A DNA stretch of 64,000 nt from Streptomyces tsukubensis (GTDB lineage Bacteria; Actinomycetota; Actinomycetes; Streptomycetales; Streptomycetaceae), in contig NZ_CP045178.1 of the NCBI RefSeq assembly GCF_009296025.1, positions 8,551,215-8,615,214 on the forward strand, read 5' to 3'. Each line of letters starts with the position of its first letter. Position 1 is the stretch's first letter. Below are positions 8,819 through 18,000 of this stretch, piece after piece. The position numbers and the translations under genes were made by a program. A model generated the notes under the pieces. The model saw only the letters and a list, made by a program, of their open reading frames with translations, did no database searches and was not told where the DNA came from.

Positions 8819-9795
8819 CGGCGGTCGCCGCCCAGCCGGCCGGTGGCGCGCAGCACGTCGATGACGCCCTGGTCGCGTTCGGCCACCAGGTCGGCGTAGG
8901 TCCGATCGCCCGCTGCCTCCGCACAGCCGTCGACCATCGCGTCGCGCAACGCCCCGTCGAGCTCGGGGGCCTCCAGCCGGGTCCAGGGGGATTTCAGGGA
9001 GGGGCCGAAATGGTCGAGCATATGGGCCATGCCGCCCTCGCCACCGGCCAGCGCGAACGTCAGACAGGGGCCCATGAACGCCCAGCGCAGGCCGGGGCCC
9101 TCAGTGATCGAGGCGTCGATGTCCGCGACGGACGCCTCGCCCTCGGCGACCATGTGCAGCGCCTCGCGCCACAGGGCCTCCTGGAGGCGGTTGGCGATGA
9201 AGCCGGGCAGCTCGCGGTCCATGGTGATGACGGACTTGCCGGCCACGTCGTAGAAGCGCGAGGACCACTCCACGGCCGCCGCGTCGGTCCGCTCGCCACC
9301 GACGACCTCGACCAGCGGAATGAGGTACGGCGGGTTGAAGGGGTGGCCGACGACGAGGCGCTGCGGGGTCGCGGCGGCGTCGTGCGGGGGCTGCATATCG
9401 GTCATCGGGTAGCCGGAGGTGGAGGAGGCTATGACCACGCCGGGCGGGGTGGCGGCGTCCAGCTCGGCGAGGAGCGACCGCTTCAACTCCAGCTTCTCCG
9501 GTGCGCTTTCCTGAACGAACTGGGCGTCAGCGACGGCCTCGGCGAGTGTCGCGGTGACCGTCAGCCGATCCTGCGACGCACCGTCGGCCAGACCCATCTG
9601 CTCCAGCGCGGGCCAGGCGGCGCCGACCAGGCGGCGCAGCTTGTCCTCCGCGTCGGTAGCCGGGTCCCAGGCCGTGACGTCGTATCCGCGGGCGAGGAAA
9701 TGCGCGACCCAGCCGCCGCCGATGACACCGGCGCCGATACAGGCGACGCGCCGGACGTCCTCGGGGGAGCAGGGGGCGGGGGTGGGGGCAGACAC
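8815..9795 (-). CDS. cdhA: L-carnitine dehydrogenase (3-hydroxyacyl-CoA dehydrogenase family)
   Basis: A 326-residue NAD-dependent dehydrogenase that would oxidise L-carnitine to 3-dehydrocarnitine. The Rossmann motif CIGAGVIGGGWVAHFLARGY is followed by ESAPEKLELKRSLLAEL, SSTSGYPMTDMQ, VGHPFNPPYLIPLVEVVGG and DRELPGFIANRLQEALWREA, all characteristic of carnitine dehydrogenase. I chose the GTG at 9795 because GGAGG lies 8 bp upstream and the fold begins shortly after. A longer frame to 9900 adds an unrelated leader. It sits between the thioesterase (4-bp overlap) and the BKACE gene (43-bp gap). Confidence 0.85.
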   Translation of the reverse strand: MSAPTPAPCSPEDVRRVACIGAGVIGGGWVAHFLARGYDVTAWDPATDAEDKLRRLVGAAWPALEQMGLADGASQDRLTVTATLAEAVADAQFVQESAPEKLELKRSLLAELDAATPPGVVIASSTSGYPMTDMQPPHDAAATPQRLVVGHPFNPPYLIPLVEVVGGERTDAAAVEWSSRFYDVAGKSVITMDRELPGFIANRLQEALWREALHMVAEGEASVADIDASITEGPGLRWAFMGPCLTFALAGGEGGMAHMLDHFGPSLKSPWTRLEAPELDGALRDAMVDGCAEAAGDRTYADLVAERDQGVIDVLRATGRLGGDRR

Positions 9796-9838
9796 AGGGG
9801 TGTCCTCCGAATCGGACCGATCGTGGAAGGGATGGGGG

Positions 9839-10726
9839 TCAGGCACGCGGCTTGAGGCCGAGCCGCACGCGGGCCTCGTCGGGTGTGGCGACCGAGGCAC
9901 CGAGCAACTCGGTTATCTGCACGGCCCGTTCGACGAGCTGGCCGTTGGTGGCCTTGACGCCCTTGCTGAGATAGAGGTTGTCCTCCAGTCCGACCCGGAC
10001 ATTGCCGCCGAGCAGGATCGACTGCGCGACCCACGGCATCTGCATCCGGCCCAGCGCGAAGCTGGCCCACTGCGCGCCCTCGGGCAGCATGTTCACCATC
10101 GACTGCAGCACCCCCGGATCGGCGGGCGCGCCCCACGGGACGCCCATGCACAGCTGGAAGACGGTGGGGTCGTCCAGCAGCCCCTCGGCCAGCAGCTGCT
10201 TGGCGAACCACAGCTGCCCGGTGTCGAAGATCTCCAGCTCCGGGCGCACCCCGAGGTCCTGGATGCGCTTGGCACCCACCCGCAGCATGTCGGGTGTGGA
10301 GACGTAGAGGTTGGAGCCGTCGCCGAAGTTCAGCGAACCGCAGTCCAGGGTGCAGATGTCGGGGAGCAGTTCCTCGACGTGCGGCAGTCGATCGAGGCCG
10401 CTGACGAGGTCGGTGCCGGACAGGTGGGTGAGCGGGTTCTCGGGGTCGATGACCAGGTCACCGCCCATGCCGGCGGTGAGGTTGATGACGACGTCGGTGC
10501 CGGTCTCCTTCACCCGTTCCACCACCTCGGCGTACAGCCGGGGGTCGCGGGAGGGGGCGCCGGTTTCGGGGTCTCGTACGTGAATGTGGACCACCGCAGC
10601 GCCCGCCGACGCCGCTTCCACGGCCGACCTGGCGATCTGTTCCGGAGACACGGGGACGTGCGGGGAGCGGCCGACGGTGTCGCCCGCGCCGGTCAGCGCG
10701 CAGGTGATGATGACGTTGTGATTCAC
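9839..10726 (-). CDS. cdhC: Dehydrocarnitine cleavage enzyme, BKACE family (DUF849)
   Basis: A 295-residue beta-keto acid cleavage enzyme (BKACE). Family members transfer acetyl-CoA onto a beta-keto acid using a Zn2+ ion, and here the likely reaction is dehydrocarnitine plus acetyl-CoA giving betainyl-CoA plus acetoacetate. The start [15 protein letters not shown] is typical. [19 protein letters not shown] contains the HxH metal ligands, and [17 protein letters not shown] carries the conserved Glu-Asp-Asn. A GTG at 10726 with GAAGGGA upstream is the start. The assignment among BKACE substrates rests on the flanking carnitine dehydrogenase and thioesterase. Confidence 0.85.
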   Translation of the reverse strand: MNHNVIITCALTGAGDTVGRSPHVPVSPEQIARSAVEAASAGAAVVHIHVRDPETGAPSRDPRLYAEVVERVKETGTDVVINLTAGMGGDLVIDPENPLTHLSGTDLVSGLDRLPHVEELLPDICTLDCGSLNFGDGSNLYVSTPDMLRVGAKRIQDLGVRPELEIFDTGQLWFAKQLLAEGLLDDPTVFQLCMGVPWGAPADPGVLQSMVNMLPEGAQWASFALGRMQMPWVAQSILLGGNVRVGLEDNLYLSKGVKATNGQLVERAVQITELLGASVATPDEARVRLGLKPRA

Positions 10727-10794
10727 AGGGGGATCCCTTCGAGTGGGGGTGAGGGGTGGGGGCGGAGGGAAACGGACCGGCACGGGGCCGTCGT

Positions 10795-11652
10795 TCAGGC
10801 GGTGAGTTCGCTGTCGACGAAAGCGAGGAGAGCGGTGTGCATGGTGTCGGGCCCGGTGCTGTCGGGTGCGGTGGCCAGTACCTGGGTGGCCAGCCCGTCG
10901 ATCAGCGCGGTCAACCGCAGCGCGGCGAACTCCGCGTCCAAGGGCCGGAAGACACCCTGCGCGATGCCGCGACGCAGGACATCCGCGACAGTGCCGCGCC
11001 ACTGCCGGTAGTAGTGCTCGTGCAGTCGGCCGACGGCGGTGGAACGGGCGGCCTGCGCCCACAGGTCCAGCCAGACCAGCCACTGCCGACGCTGCTGCTC
11101 GGTACGGGGAGTCTGTAGCGCGATCAGGTGCTCCAGCTCCGCGCGGGCGTCGGAGGCCGCGGCGAGGCCCGCGGCCCGTCGGTTGGTGTCCTCGTCCATG
11201 CACCAGCGCACGGCCGCCTCCAGCAGCTCGTCACGGCCGGGGAAGTGGTAGTGCACGGCGGCGCTGCTCATGGCGCAGGCGGCGGCGATGTCGCCGACCC
11301 GTACCTCGTGGAAACCGTGCTCCGCGATCAGCCGGACGGTCTCCCGCACGATCTGCAGCGGCCGGCCTCCCTCGGGCACAGGCGCGGGCTCCCGGCCGGG
11401 CGGCGGAGCGGGCCGCTGAGGGGAGCCGAGCAGCCGGCCCACCTCGACCCCCGCGGTCTCGGCGATACGGACGATCTCGGCGAGCGTGAATCGCCGGGTG
11501 CCGCCCAGCGACCGGGACAGTTTCGAGGGGTCCATCACGATCCTGCGCGCGAACTCACGGCGGCTGCAGCCGAGCCCGTCGATCACCTGCCGGACACGGT
11601 CCGCGACATCCCCCGCGTCCTCGTCGACCCGGTCCGTCCCATCTTCCTTCAT
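10795..11652 (-). CDS. XRE-TetR fusion transcriptional regulator
   Basis: A 285-residue protein with two DNA-binding domains. Residues about 15-75 form an XRE/Cro-type helix-turn-helix ([20 protein letters not shown], then [14 protein letters not shown]). After a Pro-rich linker, residues about 95-280 form a complete TetR repressor with recognition helix [20 protein letters not shown] and a BetI-like helical C-terminus. It lies 68 bp upstream of and in line with the three carnitine genes, so it is the probable operon regulator. The characterised Pseudomonas system uses CdhR, an AraC/GATase-type activator, so control here has been replaced by an unrelated fusion protein. Confidence 0.88.
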   Translation of the reverse strand: MKEDGTDRVDEDAGDVADRVRQVIDGLGCSRREFARRIVMDPSKLSRSLGGTRRFTLAEIVRIAETAGVEVGRLLGSPQRPAPPPGREPAPVPEGGRPLQIVRETVRLIAEHGFHEVRVGDIAAACAMSSAAVHYHFPGRDELLEAAVRWCMDEDTNRRAAGLAAASDARAELEHLIALQTPRTEQQRRQWLVWLDLWAQAARSTAVGRLHEHYYRQWRGTVADVLRRGIAQGVFRPLDAEFAALRLTALIDGLATQVLATAPDSTGPDTMHTALLAFVDSELTA

Positions 11653-11922
11653 GGTCGGCGACCGTAACAGCGTGTTGAGATCATCGCAACGTCCATGACC
11701 GCATGCGGGCTTTATCTGCCCGTTTTACGGGGGTTTTTCGGTCGTGCGGAGTGGGAGACTGATTGATGAGTCAGTGTCGGGGAGGTCGGCCTCGACGGGA
11801 AGAGCCTGGACGATGGCGAGGGTGAAGGGCCTGGCTGCGGTCGGGGGAGGGACGGGAGTCGCCACGTGGGGTCGGCGTGAGGCCCTGTTGAGGTCGGACG
11901 GGACATCATCTAGCTTTCCGGT

Positions 11923-12585
11923 ATGGCGAACCAGATTGCGGGTGGTCCTGAACTTTCCGCCTATGTACGGGAGTTCTCACTCCGGGAGGACGAGGTTCTG
12001 CGTGATCTGCGCCGGGCGACCGCGGAGCTGCCCGCGGGGGAGGCGATGCAGGTCATGGCCGAGGAAGGACAGTTCCTCGCGTTCCTGGTCGCGGCCACCG
12101 GTGTCTCGGAGGTGCTTGAGGTCGGCACCTTCACCGGTTACAGCACCCTGTGCATGGCCCGCGCGCTGCCCCCGCGGGGACGGTTGGTCACCTGTGACAT
12201 CAGTGAACGGTGGCCCGAGATCGCGGCCGATTACTGGCAGCGGGCAGGTGTCCTCGGGCGGATCGAGGTGCGTATCGGCGAGGCCGTCGACACGATGGAG
12301 AAGCTGCTCGCCGACGGAGCCGCCGACCGTTTCGGTCTTGTCTTCATCGACGCCGACAAGGCGAATTATCCGCGCTACTACGAGCTGGCGTTGCGGCTCG
12401 TCCGCCCCGGCGGCCTGATCGTGGTCGACAACACGCTTTTCTTCGGCCGGGTCCTCGACCCCGGGGCCCAGGACGCGGACACCGCCGGTGTGCGCGCGGT
12501 CAACGCGTTGATCCGGGACGACCGGCGCGTGGACGTGTCGATGCTCCCGATGGCCGACGGCGTCACCCTGGTCCGCCGCAGGTGA
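11923..12585 (+). CDS. fkbG: FkbG-like SAM-dependent O-methyltransferase of methoxymalonyl-ACP synthesis
   Basis: A 220-residue class I O-methyltransferase of the catechol/caffeoyl-CoA type. SAM-binding motif I is LEVGTFTGYSTL (residues 65-76), the metal-binding pair lies in FIDADK (Asp143, Asp145), and GGLIVVDNTLFFGRVLDP follows. The opening NQIAGGPELSAYVREFSLRE and the 220-residue length match FkbG proteins, which methylate hydroxymalonyl-ACP. FkbG is the only extender-unit gene here not on the reverse strand, and it converges on the fkbH-like gene 465 bp away. A different small O-methylation target in the same pathway cannot be excluded. Confidence 0.8.
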   Translation: MANQIAGGPELSAYVREFSLREDEVLRDLRRATAELPAGEAMQVMAEEGQFLAFLVAATGVSEVLEVGTFTGYSTLCMARALPPRGRLVTCDISERWPEIAADYWQRAGVLGRIEVRIGEAVDTMEKLLADGAADRFGLVFIDADKANYPRYYELALRLVRPGGLIVVDNTLFFGRVLDPGAQDADTAGVRAVNALIRDDRRVDVSMLPMADGVTLVRRR

Positions 12586-12826
12586 CCGCGGCGTACCGGG
12601 CCGCGCCCTCCGGGTGCTGTGGTCCGCCGCGCCCTGTCCCTCCATCCGGCTCGGGCAGGCCGTCTCGGGGTGCCGGCCGGTAGCGTGCCCGCACGGCATC
12701 CCCTCCGCCGGGACTGTCCCGCTTCGGGGGACGACCCGAAAATCAGCACGCCCCCCGTCATCCACCCCACCAGGGTTGAAGAGGCCGAGAAGGCCCCGCC
12801 GGTGCCCGGCCGAAGTCCGGTGCGGT

Positions 12827-13080
12827 CGGCTCATCGGGCCCGGCCGTCCCCTCGGTGTCCGGGCGGGTCCGCCGAGGTCCGGTGCGGTCAGCTCACCGGG
12901 CAGGGCCGCCTTCCCGGTGTCAGGCCGGGCCCCACGAGGTCCGGCGCGGTCGGTCCGGCCGACCCGGCCGCCTTCCCGGTGTCCGGCGGGCGGGTCCGCC
13001 GAGGACCGGCCGGCCCACCGGGCCGGGCCGTCCTCTCGTGTCCGGAGCGGTCAGTCCACCCGGCCCGGCCGTCCCCTTGA
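12827..13080. repeat. About four degenerate 60-62 bp tandem repeats between convergent genes
   Basis: A unit resembling GGTGTCCGGGCGGGTCC...GAGGTCCGGTGCGGTCAG...CACCGGGCCGGGCCG recurs with GGTGTC near 12854, 12916 and 12978 and a diverged copy near 13039, a period of about 60-62 bp. It fills the gap between the fkbG-like and fkbH-like genes and runs into the 3' end of the latter. No coding frame is credible. It may be a GC-rich transcription-stopping region or a minisatellite. Confidence 0.65.
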
Positions 13081-14241
13081 CTCCCGGCCCGGCCCGCCGG
13101 GATACGGAGCGGCCGTACGCTCCCCGGCTTCGTCGAGGTCGGGTGCGGTCAGTCGGACTGTCGGGGGAGGGTCGCGTCGCTCGGCGGCGAGGTGCAGCAC
13201 CTGGACGTTCCCGTCGTGGGCGGTCGCGGCCGGCCGACAGGAGCAGGGGTGTTCCTCGAAGCCGGCGAACCGGTAGGCGATCTCCATCATCCGGTTGCGT
13301 TCGGTCCTGCGCAGATCCGCCAGCAGGTGGACGCCGGCTCGGGCGGCCTGGTCGGCCAGCCAGTTCAGGAGGATCGTGCCGACGCCGAACGCCACCACCC
13401 GGCAGGAGGTGGCGAGCAGCTTGAGGTGCCAGGCCCCCGGGTGTTTCTCCAGCAGCAGTACCCCCACGGCGCCGTGCGGGCCGAAGCGGTCGGTGAGTGT
13501 GGTGACCAGGACCTCGTGGCCGGGGTGCGCGAGCAGTGCGCGCAGGGTCTCGTCGGGGTAGTGCACCCCGGTGGCGTTCATCTGGCTGGTGCGCAGGGTC
13601 AGTTCCTCGACCCGGGACAGGTCCGCCTCGGTGGCCCGCGCGATGTGCATCACCAGGTCGAGTGAGCGGAGGAAGTCCTCGTGGGAGCCGGTGAAGCGGT
13701 CCTCCTCGTCCCTGCGCCGGAAACCGGCCTGGTACATCTTCCTGCGTTCCCGTGCGTCGGCGGTCACCGTGGCCGGGCTGAACTCGGGCAGACCCAGCAG
13801 GATTCCCGCGTCCTCGGCCCGGTAGCCGCGTACCTCGGGGAGGTGGTAGGCGACTTCGGCCCGCTCGGCCGGCTGGTCGTCGATGAAGGCGATGGCGCCG
13901 GGGGCGAGGTTCAGCTGGTCGGCGATCCGGCGGACCGCCTGCGACTTGCGTCCCCAACCGATCTGCGGGGCGAGGAAGTAGTCGGCGACGCCGAGCGCCT
14001 TGAGCCGGGCCCAGGCGGGCTCGTGGTCGTTGCGGCTGCACACCGACTGGAGGATGCCCCGTGCGTCCAGACCGGCGATCACCGCGCGGACCGTCTCGGT
14101 CAGGGCCACGTCCTCGTCCTCCACCAGCGTGCCCTGCCAGAGGGTGTTGTCGAGGTCCCAGACAAGACACTTCACGGGCGCGGGCGCAGGCTCGGAGGTG
14201 GTGCCGCGGCCGGGTGGGGTCTCGGCGGTGATGTCGCTCAT
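13051..14241 (-). CDS. fkbH: FkbH-like glyceryl-ACP synthase/phosphatase (HAD superfamily)
   Basis: A 396-residue FkbH family protein, which takes 1,3-bisphosphoglycerate, dephosphorylates it and loads glyceryl onto an ACP. The HAD nucleophile motif is VWDLDNTLWQGTL (Asp29, Asp31, Thr33), then VCSRNDHEPA, FIDDQPAERAEVA and the C-terminal GNAT-like domain with LRTSQMNATG. An ATG at 14241 with GGGAG upstream is preferred over a longer frame to 14298. The C-terminus carries about 40 Pro/Arg-rich residues that overlap the tandem repeats, so the true stop may have drifted. It is the last gene of the operon, 182 bp after fkbI. Confidence 0.9.
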   Translation of the reverse strand: MSDITAETPPGRGTTSEPAPAPVKCLVWDLDNTLWQGTLVEDEDVALTETVRAVIAGLDARGILQSVCSRNDHEPAWARLKALGVADYFLAPQIGWGRKSQAVRRIADQLNLAPGAIAFIDDQPAERAEVAYHLPEVRGYRAEDAGILLGLPEFSPATVTADARERRKMYQAGFRRRDEEDRFTGSHEDFLRSLDLVMHIARATEADLSRVEELTLRTSQMNATGVHYPDETLRALLAHPGHEVLVTTLTDRFGPHGAVGVLLLEKHPGAWHLKLLATSCRVVAFGVGTILLNWLADQAARAGVHLLADLRRTERNRMMEIAYRFAGFEEHPCSCRPAATAHDGNVQVLHLAAERRDPPPTVRLTAPDLDEAGERTAAPYPGGPGRESRGRPGRVD

Positions 14242-14423
14242 CTGCGGGCTCCCTGATTCCGGGTGCGGACTTTCGCGGGGACGTACGACAGCGGGCACGG
14301 GCGAGAGGTCAGTGTCGCGGACTCAGGCTCTCTGCGGGGTCCGCGGCGGTGGACGGGGACGCCGGGGCAGCGTCCGGGCGCCGGCTCCGTGCGGGGACAT
14401 ACGGTGGTGAGCGCGGGCGGCGG

Positions 14424-15530
14424 TCAGAGCCGGCCGAGTGCGTGCTCGGCCAGGATCAGTTGGCACACCTCGGTGCTGCCCTCGATGATCTCCATGAGCT
14501 TGGCGTCGCGGTAGGCCCGTGCGACGACGTGGCCGTCCTGAGCCCCGGCCGAGGCGAGTACCTGAACCGCGGCCGCCGCGCCCTTGGCCGCGTGTTCGGC
14601 ACTGACGTACTTCGCCAGCACGAGAGCGGTGCCCAACTCGGTGTCGTTCTCGTCCCAGCAGCGGCTGGCGTGTGCGCAGACCCGGGTGGCCACTTGTTCG
14701 GCGGACCACAGTTCGGCCAGATGCCGTGCCACGAGCTGATGCTGTCCCAGGGGCCGGCCGAACTGCTCCCGGCTCCTGGCGTGCGCGGTGCTCGCCGTCA
14801 CGCAGGCGCGCAGGATGCCGGTACAGCCCCACGCGACGGAGAGCCGGCCGTAGGCGAGGGCGGTCGCCACGAGCAGGGGCAGCGGCTGGCGCCCGCCGCC
14901 CAGCAGACTGCCGAGCGGCAGCCGCACCGCGTCGAAGCGGACATCGGCGTGCCCGGCCGCCCGGCAACCCAGCGGGTCGGCCACGGGGCGCAGCCGTACC
15001 CCGGGGGCGTCGCGGTCCACGACGACCACGGCCGCGTCCTCGTCCATCCGGGCGACGACCAGGAGGAGGTCGGCGTAGGCGGCGGCGGTCACCCACTTCT
15101 TGTCGCCGCTGAGCAGCAGGCTGTCCCCGTCGACGGTGACGGTGGCGGCGATGGCGGACAGATCACTGCCCGCCTGCGGTTCGCTGAAGGCCACGGCCGC
15201 CGTGGTCCCCGCAGCCAGCCGGGGCAGCAGCGCCGCCGCCTGCTGCGGGTCACCGAACCGCTCCACGGTCCACGCCGCCATGCCCTGCGAGGTCATGACG
15301 CTCCGCAGCGAGCCGCAGAGACTGCCGACATGGGCGGTGAACTCGCCGTTGTCCGCGCTGCTCCACCCGGGCCCGCCGTGCGCGGCCGGGATCTGAGCGG
15401 CGAGGTGTCCCGCCGCGGCGAGGTCGCGGATCACAGGTTCCGGCAGCAGGCCCGCGCGGTCCCAGCCGTCGGCCCGGTCGCCGACCGTCTCGGTGACCGC
15501 GGCCGCCGCCGCGGTGAGGGCCTCACGCAC
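14424..15530 (-). CDS. fkbI: FkbI-like acyl-ACP dehydrogenase
   Basis: A 368-residue flavoprotein of the acyl-CoA dehydrogenase family. AVAFSEPQAGSDLSAI and SGDKKWVTAAAYAD are the FAD and substrate-binding stretches. HARSREQFGRPLGQHQLVARHLAEL and MEIIEGSTEVCQLILAEHAL form the C-terminal helical domain, with Glu in the usual catalytic place. In methoxymalonyl-ACP synthesis FkbI, with FkbK, oxidises glyceryl-ACP towards hydroxymalonyl-ACP. The start overlaps the ACP gene by 8 bp. Its neighbours FkbH, FkbJ and FkbK make this role much more likely than fatty acid oxidation. Confidence 0.88.
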   Translation of the reverse strand: MREALTAAAAAVTETVGDRADGWDRAGLLPEPVIRDLAAAGHLAAQIPAAHGGPGWSSADNGEFTAHVGSLCGSLRSVMTSQGMAAWTVERFGDPQQAAALLPRLAAGTTAAVAFSEPQAGSDLSAIAATVTVDGDSLLLSGDKKWVTAAAYADLLLVVARMDEDAAVVVVDRDAPGVRLRPVADPLGCRAAGHADVRFDAVRLPLGSLLGGGRQPLPLLVATALAYGRLSVAWGCTGILRACVTASTAHARSREQFGRPLGQHQLVARHLAELWSAEQVATRVCAHASRCWDENDTELGTALVLAKYVSAEHAAKGAAAAVQVLASAGAQDGHVVARAYRDAKLMEIIEGSTEVCQLILAEHALGRL

Positions 15531-15825
15531 CGGAGCCGCCGGGGGCGGATTGGCGCAGCCGTGCGACCAGCGCGGCCATCCCCGTAACGGTACGGAAGTT
15601 GTCCATCCGCAGGTCGGCTCCGCGGATGGCGATGTCGTAGGTCTTCTCCAGGTGCACCACCAGCTCCATGGCGAAGAGAGAGGACAGGCCGCCGGAGCCG
15701 AAGACGTCCGCGTCGGCCGTCCAGATCCTGCCCGTGCGCTTCGCGACGAAGGCCAGCAGTTCCCCGCGGACGGCGTCGGGGTCGTCGGCGGGCTGTGGCG
15801 CCGACCGGTCGGGTGAGGCGGTCAT
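15523..15825 (-). CDS. fkbJ: FkbJ-like discrete acyl carrier protein
   Basis: A 100-residue carrier protein for the glycerol-derived extender unit. The phosphopantetheine site reads FGSGGLSSLFAMELVVHLE, with Ser49 followed by LFAMEL. FkbJ-type carriers have this LFAM pattern instead of the DSL of standard ACPs. It overlaps fkbK by 4 bp and fkbI by 8 bp, so the three are co-translated. It would carry glyceryl, hydroxymalonyl and finally methoxymalonyl groups for transfer to the synthase. Confidence 0.88.
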   Translation of the reverse strand: MTASPDRSAPQPADDPDAVRGELLAFVAKRTGRIWTADADVFGSGGLSSLFAMELVVHLEKTYDIAIRGADLRMDNFRTVTGMAALVARLRQSAPGGSGA

Positions 15826-16715
15826 ACCTGTTCTCCCTCGTACTCGTAGAAGCCTCGGCCGCTCTTGCGGCCGAGGTGCCCGGCCCCCACCATGTCCAGC
15901 AGCAGGTCACAGGGTCGGCAGCCCTCGTCGCCGGTCCTGCGGTGCAGCACCCACAGCGAGTCGACCAGGTTGTCCAGCCCGATGAGGTCGGCGGTGCGCA
16001 GCGGGCCCGTCGGATGGCCCAGGCAGCCCTGCATGAGACGGTCGACGGACTCGGCGCTCGCGGTGCCCGCCGCCACCACCCGGACCGCGTCGTTGAGCAT
16101 GGGGTGCAGCAGGCGGCTGGTGACGAAACCCGGCGCGTCGCGGACCACGACCGACTCCCGGCGCAGGTCGACGAGGAGCGCCCGCAGGGCGTCCAGCGTC
16201 GCCTCGCCGGTGTGCGTGCCCCTGATGATCTCGACCGTCCTGATCAGGCAGGGCGGATTCATGAAATGGGTACCGACCAGTTCGCCCGGCCGCGCCACGG
16301 CGCGGGCCAGTTCGTCGATGGGGATCGCCGAGGTGTTCGAGACGATCGGGGTGCCTGGCGTGACCAGCGAGGACACCTCCGCCAGTACCTCCGCCTTGGC
16401 GTCGGCGTCCTCGGTGACCGCCTCGATGACCGCGACGAGCGCGCCGTCCCCGGCCGTCATCAGCTCGCGCGGCGAGGCCCCGGTGACGAGGGCGCCGGGG
16501 CGGGCCCCGTCCGGCAGCGCGCCCATGAGCCGCGCCGTCCGCACCTGGCGGTCGACCGCGTCGGGAGCCTCCGCCAGCCGGTGCCGGTCCGGGTCGATCA
16601 ATGACACCGCGATGCCGTGCCCCACCGCCAGCGCGGCGATGCCCGATCCCATCACCCCCGCTCCGAGCACTGCCAGCCGCCGTCCGATGCCGGACACGCC
16701 GTTCTCGTCTGCCAT
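15822..16715 (-). CDS. fkbK: FkbK-like 3-hydroxyacyl dehydrogenase
   Basis: A 297-residue NAD(P)-dependent dehydrogenase of the 3-hydroxybutyryl-CoA dehydrogenase family. The Rossmann loop is LAVLGAGVMGSGIAALAVG. IVSNTSAIPIDELA, HFMNPPCLIRTVEIIRG and DAPGFVTSRLLHPMLNDAVR follow, and the C-terminus ends GRKSGRGFYEYEGEQV. FkbK oxidises the primary alcohol of glyceryl-ACP. ATGA overlap with fkbJ. A 138-bp gap separates it from the Rieske gene upstream, the largest gap in this part of the operon apart from that before fkbH. Confidence 0.88.
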   Translation of the reverse strand: MADENGVSGIGRRLAVLGAGVMGSGIAALAVGHGIAVSLIDPDRHRLAEAPDAVDRQVRTARLMGALPDGARPGALVTGASPRELMTAGDGALVAVIEAVTEDADAKAEVLAEVSSLVTPGTPIVSNTSAIPIDELARAVARPGELVGTHFMNPPCLIRTVEIIRGTHTGEATLDALRALLVDLRRESVVVRDAPGFVTSRLLHPMLNDAVRVVAAGTASAESVDRLMQGCLGHPTGPLRTADLIGLDNLVDSLWVLHRRTGDEGCRPCDLLLDMVGAGHLGRKSGRGFYEYEGEQV

Positions 16716-16853
16716 GTCTTCCTCTTTCGTCTCCCGGCCCCGGCGGCGTCCGTGCCCCGGCGGGGGTCCGCGCCGCGGCCGCGCCCGGGGCCGGGCCGAG
16801 CGCCGCCCGATCTCACCGGCGGGCGGTCGTCCGCCGCGGTCACTCGTCGCATG

Positions 16854-17996
16854 TCATTCGTCCGCGGTCACTCGCCCGCCCTCCTCCGCGCGGCTCACCG
16901 CCGCCCGCGCCGCCGACGCCGGCACGATGCCGTCCTGGGGGGCCGTGTAGAACTGCTGCGCCCACTGCCGGTACCGGCCGATCGGCCCGTCGCCCCTGGC
17001 CAGCCTGGGGTGCTCGACGTGCTCCTGGTGGTGCCACATGAGCAGGTCCGCGCCGGTGTCGACGCGCGCCACCCGCTGCAGGACGACGCTCAGCAACCGG
17101 GCCGCGGGCAGCGCCGCCGCGCGCCCCAGCTTCCCGCCGACACCGGGGAAGCCGGGGACCCCGTTCAGTTCCAGCTTCGTGCCGAAGCGGAGCTGTATGC
17201 GTCCCGGTCCTGTCGGGGTCGCGTGCAGCATGACGTGGAGGGTGCCCGCGTCCTTGGGCAGGACCGTGCGGGCCGCGATGGTGGCCAGCCCGATGACCGT
17301 GAGCGTGTAGGACTGGTTGAACCCTCGCATCATGGTGCCGCGGGCGGTCGCGGTCACCGTGCTGGTCGGCACCCCGGCCACCGGTGTCCCGGCGATGTCG
17401 AGCCCCTTGAGACCGTGCAGCGCCGGCAGGTGGCCCCAGTCGAAGGCGTTCTCGATGACGTCCTGCGGATGCCCCGCCAGGTCGAAGGTGTCGTGGCTGT
17501 AGGGCTGCCGCTCGTCCATGGGGAAGACCGGCACCTCCCACTGCGGGGGCAGGCCGCGTGCGTGGCGCCACACGTAGATCGAGCCGTTGGCCTCGCACAC
17601 CGGATACGGCGTCAGCGAGGCTTTCGGCGGCGGCATGTCGTAGCCCGTGCGTACACAGGTGCCGTCCGGGGCGAAGGCGAACCGGTGGAAGGGGCAGACG
17701 AGTTCCTCGCCCTCGACGGATCCGCCGACCCCGAGATGGGCGCCCAGGTGCGGGCATTGGGGCCGTACGGCCCGCAGTACGCCGCGACCGGTGCGGTAGA
17801 GGACGACCTCCGCGCCGGCGAGCGGGCGGGTAAGGACTCCGCCGCGCTTCAACTCGTCGGAGAAGGCCAGGCAGAACCAGCCGTCCGGACAGGGCAGGGC
17901 GGAAGCGCGCAGGGTGTCGGCAGCCGCCGCACCGGGCACGCGCACCGCCCGGGAGGCGAGAAGCTGTTTCACCAGAGGCTTGAGATGAGGCTTCAC
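16854..17996 (-). CDS. Neverland/DAF-36-like Rieske non-haem iron oxygenase
   Basis: A 380-residue Rieske oxygenase. The 2Fe-2S ligands are Cys81-x-His83 (CPHLGAHLG) and Cys101-x2-His104 (CPFHRF). The mononuclear iron site is ENAFDWGHLPALHG, with Asp186, His189 and His194 in the D-x2-H-x4-H pattern. The end DGPIGRYRQWAQQFY resembles the Neverland/DAF-36 sterol 7-desaturase group. A GTG at 17996 with AAGGAG 7 bp upstream is the start. It lies 4 bp from the P450 stop. A late oxidation or desaturation of the polyketide is the likely job. No dedicated reductase is encoded nearby. Confidence 0.85.
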   Translation of the reverse strand: MKPHLKPLVKQLLASRAVRVPGAAAADTLRASALPCPDGWFCLAFSDELKRGGVLTRPLAGAEVVLYRTGRGVLRAVRPQCPHLGAHLGVGGSVEGEELVCPFHRFAFAPDGTCVRTGYDMPPPKASLTPYPVCEANGSIYVWRHARGLPPQWEVPVFPMDERQPYSHDTFDLAGHPQDVIENAFDWGHLPALHGLKGLDIAGTPVAGVPTSTVTATARGTMMRGFNQSYTLTVIGLATIAARTVLPKDAGTLHVMLHATPTGPGRIQLRFGTKLELNGVPGFPGVGGKLGRAAALPAARLLSVVLQRVARVDTGADLLMWHHQEHVEHPRLARGDGPIGRYRQWAQQFYTAPQDGIVPASAARAAVSRAEEGGRVTADE

Positions 17997-18000
17997 GGCG

